A stretch of 64,000 nt of DNA from Leptasterias polaris. Its lineage: Eukaryota > Echinodermata > Asteroidea > Forcipulatida > Asteriidae. Made by a program: the position numbers and the translations under genes. Within the stretch, counting starts at the first letter, position 1. Every line of letters begins with the position of its first letter. The stretch lies in the NCBI GenBank assembly GCA_037783415.1, contig JAZGTN010000006.1:496001-560000 (forward strand). Direction: 5' to 3'. Positions 46,701 through 58,712 of the stretch are shown in pieces. The notes under the pieces are model-generated. The model was given only the letters and a program-made list of their open reading frames with translations, did not search any database and was not told the DNA's origin.

Positions 46701-48005
46701 TGAAAAACGCCGTACAATTTCAGTGAATTCTTTGGACACATTTTAATAGGAATAATGCAAATGGTTCATGTTTGGCTTATTTTGATTGTGGTGACCACAA
46801 TACAATACAAAGCAGTAATTTGTTGGGGTCTTTCAAATACTAAACCCTTGACTTTGACAGTATTTCAGGCTATATTATTTCTGTGGAGGGTTGGTACTGG
46901 TATGACATTTTTTTCTTCATGGTTATATCTACCAGTTGTAAATTGTTATGAAACACCCCTCGCAGTAGCAGGACTCTAATACAGGTACAGTTACTGGAAA
47001 CTGTTTTTGAAAGAGTGGTATCTGGCAATCCAAATCTGTAATTTTTTAGTGATTTTGAAGGGTTTTGAAGTGAAACAATAATTATTTGTAAAAAGGAAAT
47101 GTTTTGGTTTATTTTTATCAGTGGCTTTTCAATGTGCTCCATCGGTTGCATTTTTCAACTAATTTTTTATTATTTTTTTTTCAAAGCTGGATAAAGTTCA
47201 CCTAAAGTATTAAAAGTATTTTGCAAAATGTCTCTAAACAAAGCATTAAAACGCTGTTAAAATTTTGCATTAACCTGCTGAGCCGTGTAATCTCTATGAC
47301 ATTTTGGGCGTTGTCTACACAAAGGGTACAATTGTAATAAAACTTGTTTTTGTAAAACTATATTTTATAACTTGTAAAATTGGAACTATAGCCTAATACT
47401 TTAATCTACCAGAATTACACACTGAACAAACAAAGGAAACTTCTAGTATTAAGTGAGTATGCTGAACACAATTTAGAATTTGTCTGCAAATGTAATGCCA
47501 TTACCAGGGTACTCCACATGTATTTATGCCATTCATAGTTGTAGATGTTCTACTTTCAGCTACTAATCAAATTAAGTGAAATTGGTAATTGATTTTTTTT
47601 CTTCTGAAGTCTGTTCCATGCTGATGTGCTTTTCAATGCACAAGTAAAATGCAATTGGCTTTGAGCTGCATCAAGCGATCTAAATTTTCCATGCAGCAAT
47701 TGCCACCAAGTAGTTCATCAACCGATCATTGTTATGATAAACTCCCTCGTACAGCCGCACGGTATTTTAGCATAACGCAAACAGCTGTGAGTTTTTTTAA
47801 TTTGCCCCATAAAGATGGTGGATTTTACACTGTGTGACATCAAGGGGGAACTATCTTATTTCTGTTGTGACATTCTTTTATATTTCACAAGATTGGTAAA
47901 TTGTATGAACAAAAATGTTATCTTATAATGAAAGGTGCTCAAGTATCAACACTAGTGTTCTACATTGTACATGCCTATGTGCTGTTCATTTTAATTGGGT
48001 TACAT
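43712..48005. other. Gene-free stretch
   Basis: I see no gene. T-rich and C-rich low complexity occurs at 44331-44344, 44405-44425 and 44700-44716. A frame at 46418-46666 opens with MMKLRSLFVTSEHLPER but matches no family I recognise and lacks a clear splice context. Confidence 0.45.
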
Positions 48006-48007
48006 CC

Positions 48008-48146
48008 AGGCCCGAAATTTCATCTTTGAAGGGGCTGCCATTGAAAAATCTGGAATTCCTTTGGAAACTTTTGAAAGGGCGCAAAGGCCAAAACCAGGGC
48101 AACAGATCATAGAAGAGGCCATGGTCTCTGTTTTATTCCAGGCCTG
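48008..48146 (+). repeat. Dispersed repeat family A
   Basis: It starts AGGCCCGAAATTTCATC, contains TTTGGAAACTTTTGAAAGGG and AACCAGGGCAACAG, and ends in CCAGGCCTG. Confidence 0.7.
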
Positions 48147-48400
48147 TACATATAAATATAAATCTTTCAGAATTTAACATAATTAGTATAGATCGTGGAT
48201 TTAAGGAACCGAATCTTTATTGAGTTGTTTTTGTCCCAGTGGGAAGGGGATGAAATATAGGAAAGGGGGGAAATGCCTGCAGAAACTAGCCAACATGTGC
48301 ACCTGTTGAAATGTTCAACTCCTGTATCTTCACTGTCATGTCTAGAGTTAAAGGGATGCTACAGATTGTTGGTTTTTAAAAGAGTTAGGTCGTGTTTTTA

Positions 48401-48520
48401 TTGGTGGCTACAGCTCTGGCTTCGGCTGGATTGTCACTTCATCATGTGTTGGAGTATAGGACGTCCTTAGCAACACCATTAGCCACTGTTGTAGCCATAG
48501 CTGTAGCCGCCAACTTGGAT
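48401..48520. mobile_element. Palindromic MITE family G
   Basis: The ends TTGGTGGCTACAGCT and AGCTGTAGCCGCCAA are inverted copies; GGACGTCCTTAGCAACA lies between. It matches 49379-49510 and 56390-56515. Confidence 0.8.
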
Positions 48521-49089
48521 CATTTCATTCCCATTTATTAGTTTTCAACCAAACAATTGGCCTGTGAAATTTGTTCCTTTAAGTTTGATGGTCACGTTTT
48601 GGTGAAAAAACAATGGATGTTTCTGTCATGGTTTTTTGTGCACAGTCATACATGTAAGTAGGGCTTACTTTTTGTCTTGGGGATTGATTTATGTTTACCT
48701 TGCTCTATTTTTATGTAGGGCTTACATTTGTTTCAATTGTGGTAAGGAAAATCAGAAGTCTTAACTCATTATGTATGAAGGATTGGTATTGGTGTGACTG
48801 TGAGCTTAATAAACAGTGAGCTTTCAGATTGTAAGTAATCAACTTTGTTGCTGAAAATTTGTCAATCTGTACTTTGCAGATTTCAAAGATCTCCTGTATG
48901 GTGCATCATGTACAGTGCATTTTGTTCATTGCTGTGACAATGTAAACTGGTTTCTTATTTTTGTAAATCAACATTTCATATATTCTGATGTGCCTACGTA
49001 CGAAACAGTCTGTAGTACAACAAAAATTGGAAAGCTGAACTACTCAAACCTTTTTACAATAGCTGTTTTAATTGAGTACTGTCAGAACA

Positions 49090-49160
49090 TCACGGTCAAG
49101 TGGTTAGACTGCAGGACTCGCAATCGCAAGGTTGCTGGTTCAAATCCAACCGATCTAACT
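49090..49160 (+). repeat. tRNA-like SINE head
   Basis: A-box-like GGTCAAGTGGTTAGAC and B box GGTTCAAATCCAACC are spaced as in a tRNA, with CTCGCAATCGCAAGG in the anticodon-arm position. No tail or body match is clear. It is likely an isolated SINE remnant rather than a gene, because the acceptor arms do not pair well. Confidence 0.5.
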
Positions 49161-49378
49161 GCTGTTTATTTCACAATGACTAGAATAAGTATTGTCGTCT
49201 AGTTGCCGAATCAAAATTTATTGATTTGTGCAATTCACAATCATAGACGTTAAAACCAATGTGAGTATGTGAGAGATTGGCTGTTGCCAGCTTGGTGTTT
49301 ATATCCCCAATGGGAGCTTTGCAGAGTTCCCTTGTTGGGAAGATCATCTAAACAAACTTGCAGTTTCCCTCTTACCAT

Positions 49379-49510
49379 GACCATATCCAAACTGGCGGCT
49401 ACAGCTACGGCTATGACTGTTGCTAAGGGTGTTTCTAAGGATGTTCTATACTTGATGATGCAGAAATCTAGCTGTAGCTGTAGCCATAGCCGCCAATTTG
49501 AACTCGGCCA
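49379..49510. mobile_element. Palindromic MITE family G
   Basis: The left CCAAACTGGCGGCTACAGCT and right AGCCATAGCCGCCAATTTG are inverted copies, with a TTGCTAAGGGTG core. Outer ATATCC/GGCCATA do not pair fully. Confidence 0.8.
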
Positions 49511-50598
49511 TACCTACAACAAATATAAAATGAGGCACAAGTATCACTGAGCATGGATCTTCCATATGGTTAATGTCTGTGTTCTGAAAGTCCATATTTT
49601 ATTGCTCAAGAACCCTGGGAGGCTCTGCAATTCATGTCAAACACTAATTGTTTATGACGTGAATCATAATTTCTGTACAATTAACATGTACAATACATGC
49701 TCTTCAGTCAATTGGATGGGGTGGATGCATTTGTCATTTTTGCCTGGTTGATTTTAAAGGTATTATACTGGATTGGTAGAGCTGACTAAATAGTCGCAGA
49801 CAATGTTCATGATTTGTGTGACAAACCTGTGAAAATTTTGGCTTAGTCCGTTGTGTGAGTCGGGAGAAAATAGTGAAAAACCAGGCACATTTTTCAGCAT
49901 GGATTGTAAACACATTGTCATTAATTTTGGTTGTAACAACCGAAATTGTTTTGAATTTTTAGGTTTTCAGATACAGTTTTCTTAAATAAATTTATTTCAG
50001 AAGGAAATATTTCATAGAGAAATATTTCATAGAAAAAAATTGTTCTAGTATGAACTCCGGACTAAAATTAACCTTGATGTTGTCCATCCTCACCAATCCT
50101 GTATTTATAATACCTTTAAAAGGGGAGTTTGCAACCTTTAGCTAAACAGGAAATGTATGTCGAGAGAGGTCAGTTTCTTCACTTCTGATAAAAGTTGTTC
50201 GCTCTTTGTGATTTGAGTTAACATTCTTCAAGTTTTGACTCGAGTTGAGGTCGACTTTCAAGTTTTTAGTAGATTTAAGTTTAGTTTCAGACAATGAAAA
50301 GCCCACTGCATATAGTGTACCCTCTGTACAGTATACACAAAACAGGTTCATCAGTTAGTTCTAACTTTAAGCTAATCAATTAATAAACTGTACTACATGT
50401 ACAATGTACTTGCATGACAGTTGACTAAACAGAATGTATACATCAGAAGATAGACATTGTCATGTATCCAGATTGGCACTGTGGTTGGACAAGTCGTTGA
50501 ACAGGGAAATCAAAGTCAAACATGTAGTGATTGATACACGCTTAGCACATTCTGAACCTAATGTAGAAGAAAATTATAGCTTTATCACCCAATATACA

Positions 50599-50766
50599 GG
50601 GCCCCGATATCACAGAGAGCTGCTTACGCACAAAAAGTAGCTAAGCACAACAAAATTATGCTTACCAGAATAAGGTTACCAGCCAAACTACCATGTCACA
50701 ATTGTTGCTGGTATCCTGTTCATTTCTGCTTGTTAAGCAATATTTCGAGCTCTATGAAATTGGGCC
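50599..50766. mobile_element. Family C MITE
   Basis: The ends GGGCCCCGATATCACAGAG and CTCTATGAAATTGGGCC pair imperfectly. Internal ATGCTTACCAGAATAAGG and GGTATCCTGTTC are shared with 25526-25632. Confidence 0.8.
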
Positions 50767-53700
50767 AAGGTTTGTAAGCATGAAGTTCACAGAAATCTAT
50801 TATCTTTAAACTGTATTGAATCATTGATTCTCATCAAGTAAACCATTTTCTCACTCCCGCTGCCCCCCCCCCCCCCCTTAAAAAAAAGGAGAACAGAAAA
50901 TTACTCTTAAGCACCCATCTCAAGCACCCACCCCCTCCCCCTTTATTACGTGTTCAATGCACATTGCACAACCCCTCCTTCCGCTTAATTCTACCGCAGA
51001 CTAAGATTTCCTGTCGCTGCATATCATCCACCATGCTGTCTTAGTTATACACGTGTTGAGATAAGCCTCCGTTGCCCCATCCAGGATCATTTGCCCATTA
51101 GTGTGTACGTTCCTATGGAAGCTGGCTTTGTTTTATACGTTTAAGGTAACTGAAGCCTGGACTAGTAGAATGTGAGTACAAACTATTCAAATCAGATTTG
51201 TCGAGTTAACAAAATGTGTGTAGTTGTCGTCAAAAACAGCAGGTGTCAATTTTGTGCATGCACTGTTTCAGTTTTTGTAGCTTTAAGAAACTTGGCTGCT
51301 GGACAGATTATGAAGTAGCATGGGGATATAGGTTTTTCAATACACTGTACACTGTATGTTCTTGTTGTAACTATTCCTGCCTGCCCTAAGTGTGATTTCT
51401 GATTTTTTGTTTTGGGCCCTAGAGAAATCAGCAAAATTGTTATTAAATAGTCTTTAATGTCTATTATAGCCTACTACATGTACGTTGGTCAGCTCTTGTA
51501 TGTTAAACTCAAGAAAAAATGTCCTACTTTTTTCCATGGGCCAAGTATCATGCCTTGTTCAATGTTTTTGCTCAGTTACTAACATTTTTCAGCTCTCTGG
51601 GAATTTTAAAACGACTCTGGAATTCGGAGGAAACATACAGTGTACTGTAACAATGTACATATTGAGATAATGCACTATTGGAGGAACATTAAACTGGACG
51701 CCATCAAAGTATGATGTATTCTAAATCTAACATCTTAATTATTTTCATGTAATAAGAATTTATTGAGATATTCTATGTACATGTACATGGTAACTCAGTG
51801 TACTTTAAGACTAAGAGCATCACATGAACAGTATGAATAATTCCACCACATCAGTCTTGTTTAATTTTTTATTTTTTTATCAGGAGGCACAGTGAAAAAC
51901 CTTGAGTAAGAAAATAACAAACTTGGGCGATTGTATAATTGGCAAAACACCTGGCCAACAGTGCCACTAGGTCATTGGCACTGAAAATTCCAGCTCTACA
52001 CTGAGCCGGCTTTATCACCTGAGTTCGTTACTCGTATTTGTTTCTGGGGGCTAAACATCCACACATTTAATGCAAATCCCAGAGATTCGTGGCAAGACAT
52101 CATGCCAGATTCTCTCAGGGGGTCACTTGGGCGGGAACAGGAGGAAAATCAAGGAAACACAAGAAAGAGGCTCCGGAATGGATAAAGGGGCCTTGTGGGT
52201 TTTCTCTTCATAGTTTTTCCGGAGAAAACATTTTTTTGTGAAGACTTTGAAGGTGTTTCTAAAAGTAATTTAATTTATTGTTTTTTCCCCTTGGTTGTAA
52301 AGTTATCAAACATAAACAAGAAATTGTTGGATTAGTATATTTATATAAGGAAGGCTTTTCAGTATAATTCAACAAAAATAGGTTGGACGAAAATGAAAGT
52401 GAGTGTTCCAAAACTGAGATTAAAAGTACTGCACCTAATAAGGACAAACTGGAAACATAAGTGTATACGCTGATGTATGCACAGAAATGTACAGTGTAGT
52501 TTGAAATACTTCGGAGTACAGACCACTATTCCGCCATTCTTAAATCTCTAAATTAGGAATTAATGCTTCGTTACATGTAACCAAAAAGGTTGTTGGGGAT
52601 ATTTTGTGTGTGTGTTTAAAAGAATTGAAACACCTTGAATAATTTTCCACATTGTTAATTATTTTAGGCTCGTTGAAACATGATGGTTGGAATGCTTGTA
52701 CTCTTCCTCAAACTAATGTTGCTGTACCGTCCCTTTATGAAGTCCTTTCTCCAGAGTTTATAGGAAGATGATAAACAGGGTACAGAGCCTGTACCCTGCA
52801 GTACAGATGATAAATATTCCCATGGCCTTGTGCCACCATGCCAAGCCCCACCTCAAAAACTGTCAAGAGCCCTAGATGCATTCACCAGCTTCCTCCGAAA
52901 TAGAGCCTCTTGAAACCACTCAGTTGGACTCGAGATGCGCCCACCATTTCTCCTGGTACCACAAGTGGCCCACTCCACCACCCCCCCTTCTGCCCCCTGT
53001 CTCCATGGTGCCTGTATCCCACCTGCATTCTCAGATGTTAATCAACTCACCCAGCTTTTGAAAACAAGGTCCAGTTTGTTTTTATCTTTTTCTTTTTTTC
53101 GCTTTAGATTATTAGAAACCCACTGAATACAAGAAGCAAATAGCTCAACACCTCGCACAATGGACCTAGACACCTCTGCATTCTGATGTGGGGATTGGTA
53201 AAATTGGACCTTGTATAACCGATTGATTTCACTAAGGCGATTACCTCAGGGGGCCATTCAGATGACTCTATTGTTTACAGTCCCCAGCCTGCCAGCTTAT
53301 TCATCTGTTCAATACATGGCTGGACACTCGTGTAGAATCTTGTTCAATAGGAGGAACTAACTCGGAGCTGGGCGACAAAAAAAGAGGAGAAACGTCTTCG
53401 CGTGAAAGCCTCCTGCATTTTGTTTTGGCACGTATCATTGCATGTCAAAGCAAAGGTGTGAAGAGAAGTGAATGATTGGGGTTGATTGTAAGCGGGCACA
53501 CAAAGAGACCCTAGTCTGCAGGGGGCCTTTTGTTGGGACTGACAGAACCATTCCGCTAGGTATCTTTCAGGGGCAGGACCAGGTGGGTGTTACCCACTTA
53601 TAAGAAGGTGCACCCCACTCAGGGGGGCCATAACAATTCCCTATGTGCCTTGTGTTGGCATGCTGGAGTGTGTGGTTAGGCTAACTCCAAGGATGCCCAG

Positions 53701-54600
53701 TGAATGAACCCCCATTGTTAGAGTGTGGCCTTCTTCTTCCCTGTCTTTCAAGTGGGCGCTGAGCCATGGCAGGTGTACAGGGCCCCACTATGCATTAATC
53801 CTGAGATCCTCATAGCATTGGCTTCAGTGTTTGTGTTGGCTCACAACAGGGCCAGGACAGCCAGTCAGTTGCTGCCTATTGAGGAAGGAAGCTGTGTTGC
53901 TGTGTGGCTCCTGCATGAGCCAAACTCCAAACAATACAAAGAGTCCAACTTGTTTTCACTGGAGAGATTTGAGTTGAACAGCGCCTCAGGAGAAGTTGTG
54001 ATTTTTTTCTCTCTCTCTCTTCGCCTCTCCATAAAAACATCACCGATCTTCAGAGCAAGGTTTCTGTGAATGGGTTGTAAATCTCTTACTGTTTGCTGTG
54101 TATGATTTGACAGTTATCACTACATGATATCATGTTGTTCTCTTCTCTACAAAGTGCATGTAAAACCAGAATTTCTACGTATTGATCTTATGCTGGTGAT
54201 GCCGATACTGCATGCATAGCACCACCATCTACATACATGTACTACATACCCAGAGTGAAGCTCTCTGCGCATGCATACGTGTTGTCAAACATTCTTGATC
54301 GGACTGCCTAATTTCTGCATAGTAAGAAGTGTTTGAAGTGGACCTAATAAAAAAAGCGTGGGTGTGTTCATGAATACAACTCAAGCATTCTCCTTCATAT
54401 GTGTGCTTTTTCTGTCTTCGGGATTTACATACACAGAGCAGTCTTTTTTTTTCACTAGTGAAGAAATTGACGTGTCCAGAAGGCCGACTCGCAGATTTAT
54501 AGAAATGCCAGCACAATTTAGTGGATTGAGTATGGTTCCTTACTCTTAAATTAGTTGAAATTCAAATGAGTTTTGTTTCTGCACAAGCTGAACAGAGTAA
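50767..54600. other. Gene-free stretch
   Basis: No gene is supported. A C15 run is at 50863-50877. From about 52800 to 54100 the sequence is less AT-rich and repeat-poor, with a frame of 114 codons at 53725-54069 preceded by a good pyrimidine tract and AG at about 53750. I recognise no domain in it and do not call it an exon. Confidence 0.45.
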
Positions 54601-54882
54601 CATGAAGTCATGTCTGGAGGACTCGACGAGATAAACTACGATAGCTTCCTGTGTATTTCTAATTTCCTGAGGTTTTCATTTCTGTGAATATCACTTTTCC
54701 CTCCAAGACGGTCTTCTTGGGACCCGCAAGGAGACAACACGGATACACGGCTGGATAATACACACGCACGCAAAAACATTCGTAGCTAACCCTTTGGTTT
54801 TTTCGGAGGGCCAGGATTTACCCGTTTTCTGCCGATAATCCTCCAGGACCTTCGTGGATTTCTTTCAAACGGTGGAGAAATC

Positions 54883-54925
54883 ATGGCGCCATTCAACCCG
54901 TTCTTGAACACTCTCAAGGCTAAAG
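54883..54925 (+). CDS. Candidate first coding exon of the ACVR1-like receptor
   Basis: The ATG at 54883 opens MAPFNPFLNTLKAK and runs to 54925 before the donor GTACAT, leaving one base. This phase fits the next exon, which begins with two bases of a codon. The frame is closed upstream by TAA at 54787 and has no other ATG. The preceding 250 bp look like an untranslated leader. The weak point is function: these residues are not a signal peptide, which a type I receptor needs. Another exon carrying the signal sequence may exist, or this exon may be a minor or mistaken start. Confidence 0.4.
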
Positions 54926-56977
54926 GTACATAACACATGTAGGGTAATGTATACCGACAGACTTGTGTTGCTGTCTTTCTTTCTCCCCAATGTAATCATC
55001 ATCAGACCCAAGTGTAACCAAGCCGGCGAAATATTATCGCGGTAGTGACGTATTGATTACAGTGGTTTTGTGAATAAGTAGAAAGTATTGTGTTAGATTA
55101 CTGGTATTATGGCATCCTATATATTCAACCAGGCACTCTCGGCATCATTCATGCACACGTACCAGTACACATATTTGCACAATACATTTTGAAAGATGTT
55201 ACGAAACAATACAGTACATTATTGTACATATGTATGGACTGCTGTCCCAACATCTGTGGTCGTACATGTCGAACAATACTTGTGAAGTTCCACTGTACTT
55301 AGATGATTCATTGAAATTTCTGTTCTATGCATTCCCTGTGGATTAAGTTTCTGTTGGTTAAATTATTGTGGACCAGATCTGATTTAAAGTAAGTTAATGG
55401 ATTGTATCATGTTTCTCATGTGAGGATCCATTTCAATTAATTTTTTTCTTCATATTTTAAAAGAAAAGTATAGATATGTAGTGTAGGTCTACACAATTCA
55501 CATGAAACTTATTTCATGCTTTCTAGAGAAAATGGACTGAATAATAATGTCTGTATGGTCTCTAAAGGGTTAACCTATGTTTATACTGTCATGTCCACAC
55601 AATACATGGTTACATGTTTTCAAAACGTTTGCATTCAAAGACATGCATCAGTTTGTAAAGCACTGGAAAACTTTGAGCTTTGGTGTGTCTTAAATAATTT
55701 CTGAACATGCGCACACGCACCTGCATTGAGGTGGTGACTAATGCCCATACCTGTAAATTGTAATACCTGCATTCCCTTGATGTAATTTTGGCCTAGAATG
55801 GTAAATTGACCTGATCTGGTTCTCTCAGGGTCCCATTGTTTCAAGTCTGAGCCAACCACATGCCATCTTGATCATGAACAATTGCAACTTCTTGTGTTAT
55901 CGGACACAAATGTCAGGATTCATCATCGGGCAGGATCTGCTGGGCTGGCATGATACGTAGACTGTACATGAAGGACATGTTCATTGTAATGATGATTATG
56001 AATGCACAGTGATCTGTTGTGTCTTCAATTATGTTTGATCGGATGTCAGTTTGAGGGATTCAGGTTCATGCCTAAACTGTGTCTAACAGAAGCCAGATTG
56101 TTGGCGGTGATTGTTCAATGTTCTGCATCTCTTTGTCAGATTAGTCACAGCGAGCATTAAATCCACTGGGAAAGTTTTGTTGTTAAGTAGTCCACACCAT
56201 TGGTTGTAGTTTTACTCTTTGGTTGATTCTTGGATCCTTCGCTGATTTGATATCAGTGTTGACAGGCGGACGTGTAAACCGGCCAGCTCAGTGTTGTTTT
56301 ATCCTTTGTCCCTGCACTACGTGTACCCATGGTCCTGGTAGTCTTCTCAACTGAAATATAGCACACCATTCGCAATTTGTTCAAGTGTGGCTGTGTCCAA
56401 ATTGGCGGCTACGGCTACGGCTACAGTTGGATTGCTGTGTCATCATACATTGAAGTGTTGGACGTCCTTAGCAACAGTCGTAGCCATAGCTGTAGCGGCC
56501 AGTTCGGATACGGCCTGAGAATGGTTGAAGTCCCTAATATCACAAAGTGGATATTGATTGACTTCTGTATCATCAAATTTGATTGATCCTCCCCCTTCCT
56601 CTTCCACACAAACCCATCACTAATAATTGCAGTACTTGTGAGCCCCTGGCTTCTGAATTGTATTTCATAACCCATTGATCCTGGTTGGAATTTTGTTATC
56701 GATTTCCAATGTGTTGAGAGGTCAGGCGCGGTCCTTCATGGGTAACAATAAATCTGATTGGATTCGAACCCACAACCTGACTCTACAAACATTGAATTCA
56801 AGACCAGATGAGCCAAGCTTTCCTTTTAATGATTGGCCAGTTATATGTACAGTCCTTGGAATGCACCAAGAAGAATCAAAAGAGTTTGTCAAACAAGCAG
56901 CTATTTATTTATTTATTGTATGTTTCTTCGGCTGTGGTAATAAATTTGCATCTTTGTGTGTTTTTTTTTGTTCCCAG
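54926..56977 (+). other. Receptor intron 1
   Basis: The 2052-bp intron is bounded by GTACAT and a strong T-rich tract ending TTGTTCCCAG. It contains the palindromic family G copy at 56390-56515 and a weak tRNA-like remnant (GGATTCGAACCCA) at 56759-56771. I found no convincing signal-peptide exon within it. Confidence 0.55.
56390..56515. mobile_element. Palindromic MITE family G
   Basis: The left TCCAAATTGGCGGCTACGGC and right GCTGTAGCGGCCAGTTCGGA are inverted, with GGACGTCCTTAGCAACA in the middle exactly as at 48401-48520. Confidence 0.85.
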
Positions 56978-57159
56978 GTGAGAGTACAGAGAGCACAATG
57001 GCTGAGGAGAGTGCCAGACCCTTCGTCAGTAACGAAACCACTTTTGAGTGTACCTGCGACAATTTAGGATGTAACAGCGAGATCTCGAGATGTAAGACCA
57101 CAAAGCGATGCTATGCATCACTCACGATAGACGAAAATGGCGTGGAGCAGAGACGAAAG
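56978..57159 (+). CDS. ACVR1: ACVR1-like type I receptor, ectodomain exon 1
   Basis: After a TTTTTTTTTGTTCCCAG acceptor the exon encodes a short acidic lead, then FECTCDNLGCN and RCKTTKRCYASLTIDENG, ending at 57159 before GTACGTACC (phase 0). The C-x-C...C...C...C pattern followed by SL-I--G is that of the three-finger activin/BMP receptor ectodomain and closely follows the ACVR1/ALK2 pattern. A potential N-glycosylation site (NET) precedes the first cysteine. The ectodomain binds BMP/activin-type ligands at the cell surface. Alternative assignments (BMPR1, TGFBR1/ACVR1B) fit less well, since those lack the GCF at the start of the next exon. Confidence 0.82.
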
Positions 57160-57843
57160 GTACGTACCCAGGGGAAAAAAATTGAGAGAAAACAATCTGG
57201 GAGTAGCTGCAATAATGTGCACTCTGATAATGATCGCAAGTTATTTCTAAGTTGACAAAAGAAGTCATTTTCAAATTTGAATTTTTAATCTTGAGTTACT
57301 CTTGGAGTTTTTAAAACTAATAATACATGACCATTCTTGTTTTATCTCAAGAAGTATGTAGGTAGAAAATAAGCAATGTCTTATCAAACCATTATAAGCA
57401 ATAAATCATTGATAAACATGTAAAAAATTGCTGTTAATTTTTTTTTCGTTTGACTTCAATATTGTAAGTACTGTAACTTTTCTGACTTTTCATGGAGTTA
57501 AGCAACAACAAACTTCAATTTATTTGAGAAACTTTGTGAGAAACCTTGTGATTTTAGATGGTGCATTTTTTTGTTTGGTACTCAGTGTTCTCCCTCAAAA
57601 TGGCTGTCATTGTTTGTTATTTTACCTATATTTTTTTCAAAAGACAAATCCACAATGGATCTATAGCCAAATATCTTGTTCATGACATACTCTGTGCCAA
57701 ATTCTATGTATCATCAAAGGCACAATCTGGTAGTACCTGCCATACTAGATGGCCAACCGCCAGTTAAAACCTCTGAGGACCAGTCAAAAGATTGTAGTAC
57801 GGCTGGCTAGGTTGTTTGCTGCTTCCCATAACTACATTGATTG

Positions 57844-58367
57844 CAGAGCTGCCAACTCTATCTGATTCTGCAGAAAGTTCCCTGAAAATAAACCAATCTT
57901 TCCATGTTCAGGTGAACAAATTTGAAAAACTCCCTGATTATGGAAACTTTCCCCTATTATTTTGAATATAATTCTAAGCGACTCCCTGAGTATGCAGTGC
58001 TTTGCACACATCCGTTTAAGGGTAAAATCATATAATAGTCTTTATCCCCAATGCGAATTTAACATCCATTGAATTGTTGCAAACTGCCTGTAGCTATTGG
58101 GCAATCTCGTTGGTCTTGTCGGAAAGACATCTGCTCTAGAATGGTAAAGGTTGTGTGTTCGAATCCAACCAAAGTAATAAGCCTGTGGATTTTTCACAGG
58201 ACTCGGGTAAAGTACCGAGTATACAGTGCTTTAAACACATCGGTGTAAGGGTAAAACCAAATAATATTCTTTATTTCCCAATGCAAGGTTAACATCTACA
58301 TGTATTAAACTCACTGATTGTTGAACAAAATCTCCCTGATTGCAAGATGCAAATGTTGGCAGCTCTG
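57844..58367. mobile_element. MITE family F interrupted by SINE sequence
   Basis: The ends CAGAGCTGCCAACTCT and ATGTTGGCAGCTCTG are inverted repeats. The left part (57844-57985) and right part (58300-58367) match 40204-40418, but between them lies about 310 bp of foreign sequence with a tRNA-like head at 58104-58172 (A-box-like TCGTTGGTCTTGTCGG, B box GTTCGAATCCAACC). Confidence 0.75.
57990..58294 (+). repeat. Tandem SINE or SINE dimer with an 80-bp direct repeat
   Basis: Segments 57990-58069 and 58218-58294 are about 80 bp diverged direct repeats (GAGTATGCAGTGCTTTGCAC against GAGTATACAGTGCTTTAAAC, and CTTTATCCCCAATGCGAA against CTTTATTTCCCAATGCAA). They flank the tRNA-like unit, as expected if two copies of a tRNA-derived SINE sit in tandem, the first reduced to its 3' part. 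Confidence 0.65.
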
Positions 58368-58564
58368 TGATGATTCGTAGTTACTTCAAATGAAGTCCAG
58401 TGCAACTTACAATGTTAAAGGCTGTGTACAACATCGGTTTGATTGATAATATAGAATGTTTTCAAATCTACACATATTTTACATTGAATTGTTGAGTCTT
58501 TCTGTCTTGACAGCCTAATTTTAAGTACTCTACATTTTGTTCTTTGTGTGTTTTTCTTTTGTAG

Positions 58565-58712
58565 GGATGTTTCAACACAGTAGAACGGACCAATATGTAC
58601 TGCAAGAGCGCCTTCCAAGATAACATCATCATGGTGTGCTGTAAAGGAGAGATGTGCAATGAAAACATCCAACCTGCCTTCCCTCCTCCAATACCGCCAA
58701 CCACTCCAATAT
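58565..58712 (+). CDS. ACVR1: ACVR1-like type I receptor, ectodomain exon 2
   Basis: The exon starts in phase 0 with GCFNTVER and contains MYCKSAF and the VCCKGEMCNENI box, the CC-x4-CN signature that closes the three-finger ectodomain of TGF-beta family receptors. A proline-rich stalk (PAFPPPIPP) follows. It ends at 58712 before GTAAGC with one base left over. GCF plus CK...CC-G--CN-NI matches ACVR1/ALK2 better than the other type I classes. Confidence 0.87.

Larger units (their letters stand above)
57160..58564 (+). other. Receptor intron 2 with a nested MITE
   Basis: The 1405-bp intron runs from GTACGT to TTTTCTTTTGTAG. It contains MITE family F (57844-58367), which is itself interrupted by SINE sequence. 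Confidence 0.8.

Noticed and set aside
53725..54069. Coding exon preceded by a pyrimidine tract
   Set aside because: The acceptor-like signal is good, but the peptide shows no recognisable domain, the frame starts before the acceptor, and there is no convincing donor.
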